Shown here in pieces: positions 52,665 through 53,592 of a stretch of 53,592 nucleotides of DNA. Both the position numbers and the translations under genes were made by a program. This stretch comes from Glycocaulis sp. (GTDB taxonomy: Bacteria > Pseudomonadota > Alphaproteobacteria > Caulobacterales > Maricaulaceae). Under the pieces are notes generated by a model. It was not told the origin of the DNA. It saw nothing but the letters and a program-made list of their open reading frames with translations, and did no database searches. Each line of letters opens with the position of its first letter. Position 1 is the stretch's first letter. Location of the stretch: positions 1 through 53,592 of the forward strand of contig JAIUMI010000017.1 of assembly GCA_022565665.1 (NCBI GenBank), written 5' to 3'.

Positions 52665-53592
<928 letters not shown>

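Overview
The window is high-GC DNA (mid-60s percent by eye) from an alphaproteobacterium, most likely of the Caulobacterales/Maricaulales type. The evidence is a clear PopZ polar organiser, the alphaproteobacterial F-ATPase Fo gene set (I-a-c-b'-b, without F1), a DUF1476 ATPase inhibitor (zeta) homologue, a split glycine decarboxylase (GcvPA/GcvPB), GatCAB, and QueE with a CX14CX2C cluster motif. Genus cannot be fixed from this sequence alone. Nearly all of it is well-packed chromosomal core. I see no IS element, integrase, prophage or CRISPR array.

Layout. 1-4.8 kb: end of a tRNA-Leu, ExoD-family protein, dsbB-coq7, pirin, queC-queE (7-deazaguanine synthesis) and cutA. 4.8-11.2 kb: a membrane histidine kinase with a degenerate receiver, a DUF3299 lipoprotein, a DUF3137 membrane protein, popZ, a TolC-type outer-membrane channel and a PCMT-like methyltransferase. 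11.3-12.3 kb: tRNA-Cys, a DUF962 membrane protein, an orphan terminator that may end a small RNA, and tRNA-Asn. 12.3-17 kb: a GNAT-like protein and a two-gene signalling cassette (five-PAS hybrid kinase plus single-domain response regulator). 17.2-23.4 kb: lipid-kinase-like protein and metallophosphoesterase, an Atm1-type ABC exporter, a LysM protein, and an ArsR/SRPBCC pair. 23.5-28.5 kb: gatC-gatA, then three non-gat genes including a low-GC orphan, then gatB. 28.6-35.7 kb: DsbA-like lipoprotein, smc, and the Fo operon closed by a strong terminator.

36.2-41.1 kb is the glycine cleavage operon gcvT-gcvH-gcvPA-gcvPB on the minus strand, preceded by a tandem glycine riboswitch and a plausible promoter. 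41.1-46.2 kb: a palindromic intergenic repeat, argS, a lipoprotein, and ispH-DUF1801-rnhA-ogt in a tight plus-strand run. 46.3-53.6 kb is dominated by purine synthesis (purB, purC, purS, purQ, purL cut by the window end). It is interspersed with a two-lobe aspartyl protease, the ATPase zeta-like inhibitor, a VOC protein and a DUF5694 protein.

Functionally, glycine cleavage supplies one-carbon units that purine synthesis consumes, and the ATP synthase Fo genes lie about 13 kb from their probable inhibitor. The less ordinary items are the low-GC gene inside the gat locus, the candidate sRNA, the pseudo-receiver kinase, the hairpin-rich intergenic elements and the two-DTG protease. I did not find a convincing undescribed multi-gene system.
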